DNA of 64,000 nucleotides, taken from assembly GCF_004346925.1 (NCBI RefSeq), contig NZ_CP031167.1, positions 578,001 to 642,000 on the forward strand. The letters run 5' to 3'. Below are positions 1-10,605 of the stretch, piece after piece (within the stretch, counting starts at the first letter, position 1; each line of letters begins with the position of its first letter). The position numbers and the translations under genes were made by a program. Below the pieces are notes generated by a model, which saw only the letters and a program-made list of their open reading frames with translations, did not search any database and was not told where the DNA came from. Origin of the DNA: Stenotrophomonas sp. ASS1. GTDB lineage: Bacteria > Pseudomonadota > Gammaproteobacteria > Xanthomonadales > Xanthomonadaceae.

Positions 1-298
1 GGGTATCGGCCTTGCCATCACCATCGGTGTCCTGCATCACCTGGCCGCCGCCCTCCAGCAGGGCCAGGTTGGCGCGGGCGGTGCTGCACTGCTCGGGCAC
101 CGGCGCGGCCGGGGTCTCGGCGCTGGCCGCCGCCTGGGGACTGCGCGCCTGCGCCCGGGTCTCGAACTTCCTGCCCGCCGGCGGGGTCTCCGAATACTGG
201 GTCACGCCATTGGCGTCCTTCCATTTATAGACCGGGCCGGCCACGGCGTTGGCACTGGCCAACAACAGCAGGCATCCAAGGCAGGACAGGGCACGCAT
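1..298 (-). CDS. DUF4124 domain protein, partial (3' end off the window)
   Basis: The first 99 residues of an exported protein; the gene runs off the left edge. Residues 1-21 form a signal peptide ending in AVAG. The DUF4124 signature VYKWKDANGVTQYSETPP follows at residues 23-40, then an Ala/Pro-rich linker and a DTDGDGKAD stretch where the window ends. DUF4124 proteins are small envelope proteins of proteobacteria with no established activity. The start is the ATG that gives the complete signal peptide. The gene is transcribed away from pssA, with 80 bases between them for both promoters. The family assignment is firm; the function is unknown. Confidence 0.8.
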   Translation of the reverse strand, partial: MRALSCLGCLLLLASANAVAGPVYKWKDANGVTQYSETPPAGRKFETRAQARSPQAAASAETPAAPVPEQCSTARANLALLEGGGQVMQDTDGDGKADT

Positions 299-378
299 GG
301 CAAACTCCACGGAATGGGCGTAGAACGCCGATTGCAGCATTGGCGCCGAGCACTGGCAAGTCGATTAAACTGGATTCC

Positions 379-1155
379 ATGGACCCGATCACACCGCCGC
401 CGCGTTCGCGCACGATTTACCTGCTGCCCAACCTGTTCACCACCGCCGGCCTGTTTGCCGGCTTCTACGCGATCATCGCCGCGGCCAACGGGGACTTCGT
501 CAACGCCAGCATCGCCGTGTTCGTGGCGGCGGTGATGGATGGCCTGGATGGGCGCGTGGCGCGCCTGACCGGCACCAGCAGCGAATTCGGCGTGCAGTAC
601 GACTCGCTGGCCGACCTGGTCAGCTTCGGCATGGCCCCGGCGCTGGTGATGTACCACTGGTCGCTGTCGTGGCTGAAGTTCGACGACCCGCTGCTGGGTC
701 GCGTCGGCTGGGCCGTGGCCTTCCTGTATGCCGCCTGCGCGGCGCTGCGCCTGGCCCGCTTCAATACCCAGGTAGCGGTGGTCGACAAGCGCTGGTTCGT
801 CGGCCTTGCCAGCCCGGCCGCGGCCGGCCTGATGATGTCCTTCGTCTGGGCGTTCGCCGATGGCAACCTGGGCTGGGACGGCAACCAGCTGCGCTACGTG
901 GCGCTGGCGGTGACGATCATCGCGGCGCTGCTGATGGTCAGCCGCATCCGCTTCTGGAGCTTCAAGGGCGGCGGCGCCAAGGGCACCCGCTCCGACCGCG
1001 TGCCGTTCCTGGTACTGGCCCTGGTGCCAGTGGCGATCGCCATTGCGGTCATCGACCTGCCGCGCGTGCTGTTCGCGGTGGGCATCCTGTACGCCTTGTC
1101 GGGCCCGGTGATGTGGGCCGTGCAGCGCCTGCGCAAGAAGCCCGAGGCCGCGTGA
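379..1155 (+). CDS. pssA: CDP-diacylglycerol--serine O-phosphatidyltransferase
   Basis: This inner-membrane enzyme transfers serine onto CDP-diacylglycerol, making phosphatidylserine, the precursor of phosphatidylethanolamine. Residues 54-79 match the CDP-alcohol phosphatidyltransferase signature D-x2-D-G-x2-A-R-x8-G-x3-D-x3-D (DGLDGRVAR, G71, D75, D79), whose aspartates bind metal and nucleotide. The rest is mostly hydrophobic helices, ending in a basic tail. The 258 residues fit the short PssA subclass. I chose the ATG before DPITPPPRSR; an in-frame codon 13 triplets upstream would only add a poorly conserved extension. The stop overlaps the start of the next gene, so pssA, holD and rimI are probably co-transcribed. 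Confidence 0.9.
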   Translation: MDPITPPPRSRTIYLLPNLFTTAGLFAGFYAIIAAANGDFVNASIAVFVAAVMDGLDGRVARLTGTSSEFGVQYDSLADLVSFGMAPALVMYHWSLSWLKFDDPLLGRVGWAVAFLYAACAALRLARFNTQVAVVDKRWFVGLASPAAAGLMMSFVWAFADGNLGWDGNQLRYVALAVTIIAALLMVSRIRFWSFKGGGAKGTRSDRVPFLVLALVPVAIAIAVIDLPRVLFAVGILYALSGPVMWAVQRLRKKPEAA

Positions 1156-1661
1156 GCGAGGACCTGCCCGTGCTGTGGTCACCGGCCCAGCAGGCCTGGC
1201 TGCAGGCCATGGGCTACACCGTCTATCACGACGGCCAGCTGGCCGCCGAGCTGGATGCCGCGCTGCAGCTGAGCGTGGCCGAAGCCGAGGCGGCTGCCAC
1301 ACCAGCGGCGGAGCAGGCGCGGGCGTCGACCGCACCCGCGCGCGAACCTCTGGCTGCGGCCGCACCGGTTTCCCGCCAGGAACGCCCGGCGCCAGCGCGT
1401 CGCGAGACCCCGATCAGCGCACCGGACACCGCGCCCGCGGCTGCCCGGCCGCTGCCTGGCGGCAATGCCCGGCAGCCGGTGGTGCGCCTGCCGGATCGCC
1501 TGCAGATCGCCTTGCTGCGCGCGTCCGGCTGCAATCCCAATGATCCGGCCACGCAGGCGCTGATGGACAGCTGGCCGCTGGACCAGCTGCGTCAGGACCC
1601 GGCCGCCAAGCGCGCGCTGTGGCCGCAGCTGCGCGCCCTGCGCAAGCGGGGCGCGCCATGA
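1152..1661 (+). CDS. holD: Divergent DNA polymerase III psi subunit (HolD-like)
   Basis: This 169-residue Ala/Pro-rich protein would normally be called hypothetical. Its C-terminus reads LDQLRQDPAAKRALWPQL, which lines up with the C-terminal helix of E. coli psi as I recall it (LTDLRANPTARAALWQQI). Its N-terminus (WLQAMGYTVYHDGQL) resembles the psi segment that binds chi. A low-complexity linker at residues 45-110 separates the two. In E. coli holD also lies directly before rimI with overlapping ends, and here the stop overlaps the rimI ATG (ATGA). Psi bridges the clamp loader to chi, and chi (holC) is encoded 5 kb away. The start is the GTG overlapping the pssA stop. Similarity is local, so the call is an inference from motif plus synteny. 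Confidence 0.62.
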   Translation: MSEDLPVLWSPAQQAWLQAMGYTVYHDGQLAAELDAALQLSVAEAEAAATPAAEQARASTAPAREPLAAAAPVSRQERPAPARRETPISAPDTAPAAARPLPGGNARQPVVRLPDRLQIALLRASGCNPNDPATQALMDSWPLDQLRQDPAAKRALWPQLRALRKRGAP

Positions 1662-2155
1662 GTGCGGTCAGCCAGCCCGGTCCGGTCAGCCTGCGCGCGC
1701 TGCGCGAGAGCGACCTCAACGCGGTGATGGCGATTGAAGTACGCGGCTATCCGTTTCCCTGGACCCGCGGCATCTTCGTCGACTGCCTGCGTGCGGGCTA
1801 TCCGGGCCTGGCCATGGAGCGCGATGGCCAGTTGATCGGCTATGGCGTACTCAGCATCGCGGCCGACGAAGCCCATGTGCTGAACGTCTGCATCGACCCG
1901 CTGACGCAGTCGCGTGGGCTCGGGCGCCAGCTGCTGCGCGCGCTGGTACAGCTGGCCGGCGACCGGGGTGCGCAGCGTGTGTTCCTGGAAGTGCGTCCGT
2001 CCAACACACCCGCGCTGGCCTTGTACCACAGCGAAGGCTTCAACGAGATCGGTCGCCGCCCGCGTTACTACCCGGCCGCACAGGGCCGCGAAGACGCGGT
2101 GGTGATGGCGATCGAACTGGTCGACGGCGACCTGCAGGCGATGCCGCCGCTGTAA
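1658..2155 (+). CDS. rimI: Ribosomal protein S18-alanine N-acetyltransferase
   Basis: A GNAT-fold enzyme that acetylates the N-terminal alanine of ribosomal protein S18, using acetyl-CoA in the cytoplasm. It has the GNAT order: the start strand VSLRALRESDLNAVMAIE, then PFPWT (typical of RimI substrate loops). Next comes the acetyl-CoA loop motif A around QSRGLGRQLL, then EVRPSNTPALALYHSEGF and a tyrosine pair near RPRYY as in other RimI proteins. Its 165 residues are slightly longer than E. coli RimI because of the C-terminal tail. The ATG overlaps the holD stop. It is the last gene of the rightward pssA-holD-rimI unit and meets the leftward exporter gene across SMAG hairpins. Confidence 0.88.
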   Translation: MSAVSQPGPVSLRALRESDLNAVMAIEVRGYPFPWTRGIFVDCLRAGYPGLAMERDGQLIGYGVLSIAADEAHVLNVCIDPLTQSRGLGRQLLRALVQLAGDRGAQRVFLEVRPSNTPALALYHSEGFNEIGRRPRYYPAAQGREDAVVMAIELVDGDLQAMPPL

Positions 2156-2166
2156 CGGAGAAGGGG

Positions 2167-2189
2167 TGCCGGCCAGCGGCCAGCACTAC
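2167..2189 (-). repeat. SMAG-type REP hairpin
   Basis: An imperfect 8-bp hairpin (TGCCGGCC / GGCCAGCA) followed by CTAC, the complement of the GTAG tag of Stenotrophomonas SMAG repeats. It lies 11 bases after the rimI stop and faces a second SMAG about 40 bases downstream. Confidence 0.7.
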
Positions 2190-2228
2190 CGATGGATCTC
2201 CGCTGTCATCGACACATCACCTACCGTG

Positions 2229-2252
2229 GTAGGTGCCAACCTTGGTTGGCAC
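2229..2252 (+). repeat. SMAG-type REP hairpin
   Basis: GTAG followed by a 9-bp perfect hairpin GTGCCAACC-TT-GGTTGGCAC. It sits between the convergent rimI and exporter genes, eight bases from the exporter stop, so it probably stabilises or ends both transcripts. Confidence 0.75.
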
Positions 2253-2259
2253 GCTTTCC

Positions 2260-3081
2260 TCACGCCAGCCGCAGTGCCAACACACCCCCGACGATCAACG
2301 CCGCCGCCAGCCAGCGCGCGCGCGGAATCCGTTCGCGCAGCAGGAACACCGAGATCAGCAACGCGAACAGGATCGACGATTCGCGCAACGCCGAGACCAT
2401 CGCCACCGGCGCCTGGGTCATTGCCCACAACGCCATCGCATACGAGGCGGTGGTGCCGACGCCACCGGCCAGCCCCAGCGGCCAGTGCTGCCGCGCATAG
2501 TCCAGCACCGCGCCGCGGCGCGTGTACAGCGCCCACAGTGGCAGTGGAATGCCCGACAGCAGGAACAGCCACAACGTATAGCTGAGTGCGCTGCCGGACT
2601 GACGCGCGCCCTGCGCATCGACCAGCGTGTAGGTGGCGATCATCGCCGCGGTCAGCAGCGGCAGGCGCAGCTGACCGCCACGCGCGCCCAGCGCCATGCA
2701 CAGGATGCCGGTGCTGACCAGCACCACGCCCAGCCACGCTGCCGGTGGCAGCTGCTCGCCGAGCAGGGTGCCCGCCAACGCGACCAGGATCGGCGCGCTG
2801 CCACGCATCAGCGGGTAGGCCAGGCTCATGTCGACCTGCTGGTAACAGCGTGCGACCAGGCCGTAGTAGGTCACCTGCAGCAGCACCGACGCGCCCAGCC
2901 ACGGCCAGCTGTGCGCGGCGGGAAATGGCAGGAAGGGCAGGGCAGCCGCCGACAGCAGTGCGGCGCTGCCGGTGACCAGCACGGTGCCGAGGAACTTGTC
3001 CGGCCCGCGTTTGACGATCGCGTTCCAGCTGGCGTGCAGGGCTGCAGCGGCGAGAACCAGCAGGAAGATGGAAAGCGGCAT
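2260..3081 (-). CDS. EamA/DMT-family inner-membrane exporter
   Basis: A 273-residue protein with about ten hydrophobic helices in two repeats, the hallmark of the drug/metabolite transporter (EamA) superfamily. Residues such as LHASWNAIVKRG in the first helix and the repeated ALRESSILFALLISVFLLRER near the second half are typical of EamA half-repeats. Members export amino acids, metabolites or drugs by exchange with protons; the substrate cannot be read from sequence. The start is the ATG before PLSIFLLVLAAA, because an in-frame extension upstream lies in a SMAG repeat. It stands alone, with SMAG repeats on both sides. Confidence 0.82.
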   Translation of the reverse strand: MPLSIFLLVLAAAALHASWNAIVKRGPDKFLGTVLVTGSAALLSAAALPFLPFPAAHSWPWLGASVLLQVTYYGLVARCYQQVDMSLAYPLMRGSAPILVALAGTLLGEQLPPAAWLGVVLVSTGILCMALGARGGQLRLPLLTAAMIATYTLVDAQGARQSGSALSYTLWLFLLSGIPLPLWALYTRRGAVLDYARQHWPLGLAGGVGTTASYAMALWAMTQAPVAMVSALRESSILFALLISVFLLRERIPRARWLAAALIVGGVLALRLA

Positions 3082-3108
3082 CCAGCGATGATGCCATGCG
3101 CGGGAAAT

Positions 3109-3163
3109 GTAGAGTCGAGCCATGCTCGACTGCTGTCATGAGTCGAGCACGGCTCGACTCTAC
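3109..3163. repeat. Head-to-head SMAG dimer
   Basis: Two opposed GTAG-tagged hairpins. GTAGAGTCGAGC begins at 3109 and its mirror image GCTCGACTCTAC ends at 3163, with a short spacer. The two units can also pair with each other to form one longer stem. The dimer lies between the 5' end of the exporter gene and the valS terminator. Confidence 0.8.
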
Positions 3164-3165
3164 AA

Positions 3166-3196
3166 AAGGAAACGCCGGGCAGTACCCGGCGTTTCC
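3166..3196 (-). terminator. Rho-independent terminator of valS
   Basis: On the minus strand a 10-bp stem AAACGCCGGG / CCCGGCGTTT (3170-3194) is followed by a T-rich run TTTCCTTTTG. It begins eight bases after the valS stop codon. Confidence 0.85.
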
Positions 3197-3202
3197 CTGC
3201 AC

Positions 3203-6031
<2,829 letters not shown>

Positions 6032-6064
6032 GCGGGGGAACCGGTAATCAAGGCGGAAGGGAGA

Positions 6065-6256
6065 TCAGCGCGGCCCGAGGGCGCGCCGGATCTTCTGGTC
6101 GGTGTGGTACTGGCTGACCGCGTAGGCGGCCCAGATGGCGGCGGGCAGCCAGCCGATCAGGGTGATCTGCAGGATCAGGCAGACAATGCCGGCAAACGGC
6201 CGGCCGATGGTGAAGAAGGACAGCCAGGGAAGAATCAGGGCGATCAACAGGCGCAT
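6065..6256 (-). CDS. Pmp3/YqaE-type small membrane protein
   Basis: A 63-residue peptide with two hydrophobic helices and the family-typical core GRPFAGIVCLILQITLIGW, followed by AAIWAAYAVSQYHTDQKI. Pmp3/YqaE proteins are small membrane proteins induced by stress and are thought to influence membrane potential; the role in proteobacteria is not settled. The start is the ATG giving MRLLIALILPW; a TTG one codon upstream is less likely. GAGG lies upstream as a ribosome-binding site. It is inserted between holC and valS, 33 bases before valS, and is probably co-transcribed with them. Confidence 0.82.
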   Translation of the reverse strand: MRLLIALILPWLSFFTIGRPFAGIVCLILQITLIGWLPAAIWAAYAVSQYHTDQKIRRALGPR

Positions 6257-6275
6257 CAAGGGGTCCTCGCTGGAC

Positions 6276-6701
6276 TTACATGTCGTGCTTGTTCAGGTCG
6301 TAACCGGCGGTCTTGTACTGGCGCCAGCGTTCGCGCAGCGGTTCGCGCGCTTCCGGGTCGGCCGGAACCACTTCCAGCACGCGCTCGCACTCGCCCAGCC
6401 AGGGTTCATCACGCAGGTTGATCACCAGCGGGCGCGCCGGTGCCTCGGTGCCCGGCACGGCGATCAGCACCAGGGCTTCTTCCTCGTCCATGTCCTCGCC
6501 GGCGATCTGGTGCGGGATGTAGGCATCGTTGTCGAACGCCCACAGCAGTTCGTCCAGCTCCTCGGCCTGGGCCTGGTCGCGGGCCAGCACCAGGGTGAAC
6601 AACCCGGCGTCGTTGGCCTTGCGCGCCAGCTCGCAGACCAGGCGCAACGGCTCGGTCAGGAAGCGGGGCTTGGCGATCAGGTAGAAGTCGGCGCGGGGCA
6701 T
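6276..6701 (-). CDS. holC: DNA polymerase III chi subunit
   Basis: A 141-residue chi subunit, which links the clamp loader to single-stranded-DNA-binding protein. Its N-terminus (MPRADFYLIAKP) and the block DELLWAFDNDAYIPHQIAGE correspond to the E. coli chi block with its conserved W and PH. The C-terminal WRQYKTAGYDLN matches the chi end (RYKAYRVAGFNLN from memory). Chi contacts psi, and the probable psi gene is at 1152-1661. It lies between pepA and the Pmp3-type gene on the same strand, as expected for the conserved pepA-holC-valS group. Confidence 0.93.
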   Translation of the reverse strand: MPRADFYLIAKPRFLTEPLRLVCELARKANDAGLFTLVLARDQAQAEELDELLWAFDNDAYIPHQIAGEDMDEEEALVLIAVPGTEAPARPLVINLRDEPWLGECERVLEVVPADPEAREPLRERWRQYKTAGYDLNKHDM

Positions 6702-6745
6702 GGCAGGGTCCGGGTCAGGCAGGGGCCCGGCAGTGCCGGGCGAGG

Positions 6746-6770
6746 CCCTGGCCGGCGGGGCCGGCCAGGG
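6746..6770 (-). other. Intercistronic GC hairpin between pepA and holC
   Basis: An 11-bp perfect stem CCCTGGCCGGC / GCCGGCCAGGG with a three-base loop, 12 bases after the pepA stop. No T run follows, so it is more likely an mRNA-stability or attenuation element than a full terminator. Confidence 0.6.
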
Positions 6771-6782
6771 TCGGGTACGGCA

Positions 6783-8261
6783 TCAGGCGCGGGCGGCCTG
6801 GTCCAGCAGCCACTGGCTCAGCAGGCCGACCGGGCGGCCGGTGGCCATGCCACGCTTGCCTTCATCGCTGGCCACGCCGGCGATGTCCAGGTGGGCCCAG
6901 CGCTGGCCTTCGGCGAAGCGCGACAGGAAGCAGCCAGCGGTGATCGCGCCGGCCCAGCGGCCGCCGATGTTGTAGACGTCGGCGAAGGTCGAATCCAGCA
7001 TCGGCTGGTATTCGTCCCACAGCGGCAGGCGCCAGGCGCGGTCGAACACCTGCTCGCCGGCGGCCAGCAGCTCGTTGGCCAGGTCGTCGTGCTTGCTCAT
7101 CAGGCCGGCGGTCTGGTGGCCCAGGGCGACCATGCAGGCACCGGTCAGGGTGGCGACGTCGACCAGCGCGGCCGGCTCGAAGCGCTGCGCGTAGGTCAGC
7201 GCGTCGCACAGGATCAGGCGGCCTTCGGCGTCGGTGTTGCCCACTTCGATGGTCTTGCCCGACATCGAGGTGATCACGTCGGACGGACGGTAGGCGTTGC
7301 CGTCGATGGCGTTTTCCACCGCCGGCACCACCACCACCAGGTTCAGCGGCAGCTTGGCCTTGACCGCAGCGACGAAGGTGCCGATGACGTTGGCGCCACC
7401 GCACATGTCGTACTTCATCTCTTCGATGCCGCCCTGGGTCTTCAGGTTGACGCCACCGGTATCGAAGGTGATGCCCTTGCCGACCAGCACGTACGGCTTG
7501 GCGTCGCCGCCATTGCTCCACTTCAGCACGACCAGGCGCGGGCGGTTGGCCGAACCACGGGCCACGGCCAGCAGCGAGCCCATGCCCAGTGCTTCCATCT
7601 GGTGCTCGTCGAGGATCTCGGCTTCGGCACCGTCGTGCTCGCCGGCGAACTTCACGCCGACCTCGGCCAGATGGGCCGGGGTGCAGTAGTTCGGCGGCAG
7701 GTTGCCCAGTTCGCGGGCGAACTCGACACCGGCGGCGATGGCCTGGCCCTGGGCCAGGGCCTGCGCGTCGTCACCGGCGATGGCCAGCTGGGCCAGGCCG
7801 GCGTCGTCGGCCTTCTTCTTGCCCAGGGTGGCGGTGTAGCGGTACGCGGCATGATCGGCGGCGATCACCGCCTGGCGGATCGCCCAGGCCGCGTCGCGGT
7901 CCTTCACCGCCACTTCGGACAGGGTGAACAGTGCGCTGCGGGCAGCACCGGCCTTCAGCGCGCGCACGGCGTCGCCGACGGCCTTCAGGTACTGCGGCAC
8001 GCCGAAGCGGGCGGCTTCGCCCAGGCCGACCACCAGCACGCGCGGGGCGGTCACGCCCGGCAGGTCGTGCAGCAGGGTGGTGGCGCCGGTCTTGCCGGAC
8101 AGGTCGCCGCGCTGGGCCAGGGCGGCCAGGCGGCCACCGCTGGCGGCGTCCAGGGCCTGTGCGGCCGGGGTCAGGGTATGGTCGGCATACGCGCCAACCA
8201 CCAGGCAATCGACGGTGGCGGCGGCCGGAGCAACGTGGTTCAGGGTGAATTCGAGGGCCAT
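6783..8261 (-). CDS. pepA: Cytosol (leucyl) aminopeptidase A
   Basis: An M17 metallopeptidase that removes N-terminal amino acids from peptides; in E. coli PepA is also a DNA-binding accessory factor in Xer recombination. The family signature NTDAEGRL is at residues 342-349. The metal/catalytic lysine region [10 protein letters not shown] and the C-terminal [12 protein letters not shown] are present. The 492-residue length is normal. The start is the ATG before [12 protein letters not shown]; in-frame codons upstream are not conserved-looking. It is divergent from lptF, sharing a 104-base promoter region, as in many gammaproteobacteria. xerD is also in this window, but I see no Xer site near pepA. 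Confidence 0.95.
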   Translation of the reverse strand: MALEFTLNHVAPAAATVDCLVVGAYADHTLTPAAQALDAASGGRLAALAQRGDLSGKTGATTLLHDLPGVTAPRVLVVGLGEAARFGVPQYLKAVGDAVRALKAGAARSALFTLSEVAVKDRDAAWAIRQAVIAADHAAYRYTATLGKKKADDAGLAQLAIAGDDAQALAQGQAIAAGVEFARELGNLPPNYCTPAHLAEVGVKFAGEHDGAEAEILDEHQMEALGMGSLLAVARGSANRPRLVVLKWSNGGDAKPYVLVGKGITFDTGGVNLKTQGGIEEMKYDMCGGANVIGTFVAAVKAKLPLNLVVVVPAVENAIDGNAYRPSDVITSMSGKTIEVGNTDAEGRLILCDALTYAQRFEPAALVDVATLTGACMVALGHQTAGLMSKHDDLANELLAAGEQVFDRAWRLPLWDEYQPMLDSTFADVYNIGGRWAGAITAGCFLSRFAEGQRWAHLDIAGVASDEGKRGMATGRPVGLLSQWLLDQAARA

Positions 8262-8286
8262 TGAGCAGATTCCATTGGCGAGTCCG

Positions 8287-8292
8287 TACAAT
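8287..8292 (+). promoter_or_regulatory. Candidate -10 box of lptF
   Basis: TACAAT lies 74 bases before the lptF start in the pepA/lptF divergent region. No good -35 box is at the ideal distance. A 7-bp inverted repeat (CGCCCAG / CTGGGCG, 8306-8327) follows in the leader. Confidence 0.4.
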
Positions 8293-8365
8293 CGCAGGCC
8301 GTTTACGCCCAGACAGTAGACTGGGCGGCACCGCGAACGAACCCCAGAGTTTAAACCACCGCCCC

Positions 8366-9448
8366 ATGCTGAAGCTCGACCGATACCTGCTGGGCGATTT
8401 CGTCCAGAGTTTCCTGGCTACCCTGATCGTCCTGCTGGTGGTCAGCGTGGGCGGCGTGCTGGTGGACATCCTCGGCAACATCGCCGACGGGCGCCTGCCG
8501 GCCAAGCTGCTGTTCTCGCAGCTGGGCCTGCAGTTCATCGCCTACCTGCCGCTGATCCTGCCGCTGGCGCTGATGCTGGGCCTGCTGCTGGCCATCGCCC
8601 GCCTGTACCGCGACTCGGAAATGGCAGTGATCACCGCCATTGGTGTCGGCCCCAAGCGACTGCTGCGGCCACTGCTGATGCTGGTGGTGCCGGTGGTGGC
8701 ACTGGTGGGCGCCTGCTCGCTGTGGCTGGGCCCGTGGGCCGGCCGGGTGGCCGAGCAGATGATCATCGAGGCCAACCGCAGCGTGCTGATGGCCGGTCTG
8801 GAGCCGGGCCGCTTCACCCCGCTGCCCAACGGCGGCGTGGTCTACCTGTCCTCGATCTCGCCCGATGGCACCCAGCTGGGCAAGGTGTTCCTGCAGCGCC
8901 AGAAGGATGACCGCCTGGAGGTGGTGTCGGCCAATGGCGGCCGCATGTTCTTCGAGGGCACCCGTCAGCGCTTCCTGGAGCTGGATGACGGCCACCAGGT
9001 GGAAGGGCCGGTGGCTGGTGGCCTGGACTACCGCCTGGCGACCTTCGCCCGCAATGACGTGGCCCTGCCCGATGGCGCGCAGACCCGCACCGAGGATGAC
9101 CCGGAACTGATGCCGACCCTGCAGCTGATCGGCGATGAGCGTCCGCAGGCGCAGGCGCAGCTGCACCGCCGCCTGGCGCCGCCGCTGATCGCGCTGGCGT
9201 TCGCCCTGCTGACCGTGCCGCTGGGCCGCAGCTCGCCGCGCCAGCAGCGCTACGGCCGCATGATGCTGGCGCTGATGGCCTACATGGTCGGTACCAATCT
9301 GATGTTCATCGGCAGCGGCTGGATCGCCAACGGCAAGATCCCCCCAGCGCTCGGCCTGTGGTGGTTGACCCTGCCGTTGCTGGCGCTGGCAATCTGGATG
9401 TATGCACGTGATGGCCGCCTGGGCCGCTCGAAGGGAGCCCGCGCATGA
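8366..9448 (+). CDS. lptF: LPS export permease LptF
   Basis: One of two inner-membrane permease subunits of the LptB2FGC ABC transporter, which extracts lipopolysaccharide from the inner membrane and passes it along the Lpt bridge. The 360-residue protein has two N-terminal helices ([18 protein letters not shown]), a periplasmic beta-jellyroll domain (about residues 125-255), and C-terminal helices beginning near [23 protein letters not shown] is the typical LptF segment before helix 4. The start is the ATG before [11 protein letters not shown]. Its last bases overlap the lptG start, and the pair is divergent from pepA, as is conserved in gammaproteobacteria. Confidence 0.93.
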   Translation: MLKLDRYLLGDFVQSFLATLIVLLVVSVGGVLVDILGNIADGRLPAKLLFSQLGLQFIAYLPLILPLALMLGLLLAIARLYRDSEMAVITAIGVGPKRLLRPLLMLVVPVVALVGACSLWLGPWAGRVAEQMIIEANRSVLMAGLEPGRFTPLPNGGVVYLSSISPDGTQLGKVFLQRQKDDRLEVVSANGGRMFFEGTRQRFLELDDGHQVEGPVAGGLDYRLATFARNDVALPDGAQTRTEDDPELMPTLQLIGDERPQAQAQLHRRLAPPLIALAFALLTVPLGRSSPRQQRYGRMMLALMAYMVGTNLMFIGSGWIANGKIPPALGLWWLTLPLLALAIWMYARDGRLGRSKGARA

Positions 9449-10551
9449 GGCTGCGCCCGATGCGTTTCGACCTGTACCTGGGCCGGTCGGTGTTCACCAC
9501 GGTGCTGCTGACCTGGGCCGTGCTGGTTGGCCTGGACGTGGTGATGGCGTTCTCCGGCGAGTTCAAGGACATCGGCAAGAACGGCTACACGCTGGGCCAT
9601 GCCGCCGCATGGGTGCTGTACACGGTGCCACGCCGCGCCTACACCATGTTCCCCACCGCCGCGGTGATCGGTGCACTGATGGGCCTGGGCCAGCTGGCGG
9701 CGACCTCGGAGCTGACCGCGCTGCGAGCGCTGGGCCTGTCGCGCAAGCGCCTGAGCGTTTCAGTGGCGATCGCGCTGTCGCTGCTGACCGCGGTGATGGT
9801 GTTCAGCGCCGAGACCCTGGGCCCCTGGGGCCAGGACCGCGCCGATGCGTTGAAGTCCAGCGCCAAGTGGGGGCGGGATATCGCCACCAGCCGTTACTCG
9901 GGCCTGTGGGCACGCGAGGGCGATACCTTCCTCAACGCGCAGAGCGGCGAGGAGCAGCTGGTCGGCGACAAGGGCACGCGCCTGATCCTGCGCGACGTGC
10001 GCCTGTACCGCATCGCCGAGAATGGGGGCATCGCCTCATTGACCCATGCCGACACCGCCGAGCATGACAGGGATGGCTGGGTGCTGACCGGGGTACGTCG
10101 CGATACCTTCGGCGAGCGCTCGGCGACCCGCCAGGAAATCGCGCGCGAACCGTGGAATTCGAAGCTGGATGCGGCCGCATTGGCCACCGGCATCGCCAAG
10201 CCGCGCAACCTCAGCCTGGCCGAACTGAGCACCAGCATCACCTACCGGCAGCGCAACGGGCTGGACGCGCGTGACTTCGAGGACGTGTACTGGAGCCGCT
10301 GGTTCTACCCGTTGAACGTGCTGGCGCTGTGCCTGGCGGCGGTGCCGTTCGCGTTCGGTTCGCTGCGCAGCGGCGGCATGGGCAAGCGCCTGTTCCTGGG
10401 CATCCTGTTCGCGCTGGGCTTCTGGCTGCTGCAGCTGTTCTTCGGCCGCATGGCCGGCGCGCTGAAGTTCGATTACCGCATTGCCTATGCGCTGCCACCG
10501 ATCGTGATGCTGGTGGTGTCCGGACTGCTGTTCCGGCGCAAATCAGGTTGA
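9445..10551 (+). CDS. lptG: LPS export permease LptG
   Basis: Partner permease of LptF in the LPS exporter. The 368 residues show the same fold: N-terminal helices (YLGRSVFTTVLLTWAVLV), a periplasmic domain and three C-terminal helices. The final part (WFYPLNVLALCLAAVPFAFG, then MGKRLFLGILFALGF) is characteristic of LptG. The ATG overlaps the lptF stop. A second in-frame ATG five codons later (MRFDLYLGRS) is also possible and better resembles known LptG N-termini. A hairpin follows the stop, so the lptF-lptG operon probably ends here. Confidence 0.93.
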   Translation: MRLRPMRFDLYLGRSVFTTVLLTWAVLVGLDVVMAFSGEFKDIGKNGYTLGHAAAWVLYTVPRRAYTMFPTAAVIGALMGLGQLAATSELTALRALGLSRKRLSVSVAIALSLLTAVMVFSAETLGPWGQDRADALKSSAKWGRDIATSRYSGLWAREGDTFLNAQSGEEQLVGDKGTRLILRDVRLYRIAENGGIASLTHADTAEHDRDGWVLTGVRRDTFGERSATRQEIAREPWNSKLDAAALATGIAKPRNLSLAELSTSITYRQRNGLDARDFEDVYWSRWFYPLNVLALCLAAVPFAFGSLRSGGMGKRLFLGILFALGFWLLQLFFGRMAGALKFDYRIAYALPPIVMLVVSGLLFRRKSG

Positions 10552-10560
10552 TTCCCAGGG

Positions 10561-10590
10561 AGCCGGGCAAGGCCCGGCTGTTTCCGTTTC
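10561..10590 (+). terminator. Probable terminator after lptG
   Basis: A 7-bp stem AGCCGGG / CCCGGCT with a five-base loop, followed by the T-rich GTTTCCGTTT. It lies nine bases after the lptG stop and 16 bases before the next gene's start. Confidence 0.6.
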
Positions 10591-10605
10591 ACTTCAAGGA
10601 CGAAC

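Noticed and set aside
6135-8264. A 709-codon open frame antisense to holC and pepA
   Set aside because: It spans the intergenic hairpin and two real genes and has no recognisable domain; it is a GC-frame artefact.
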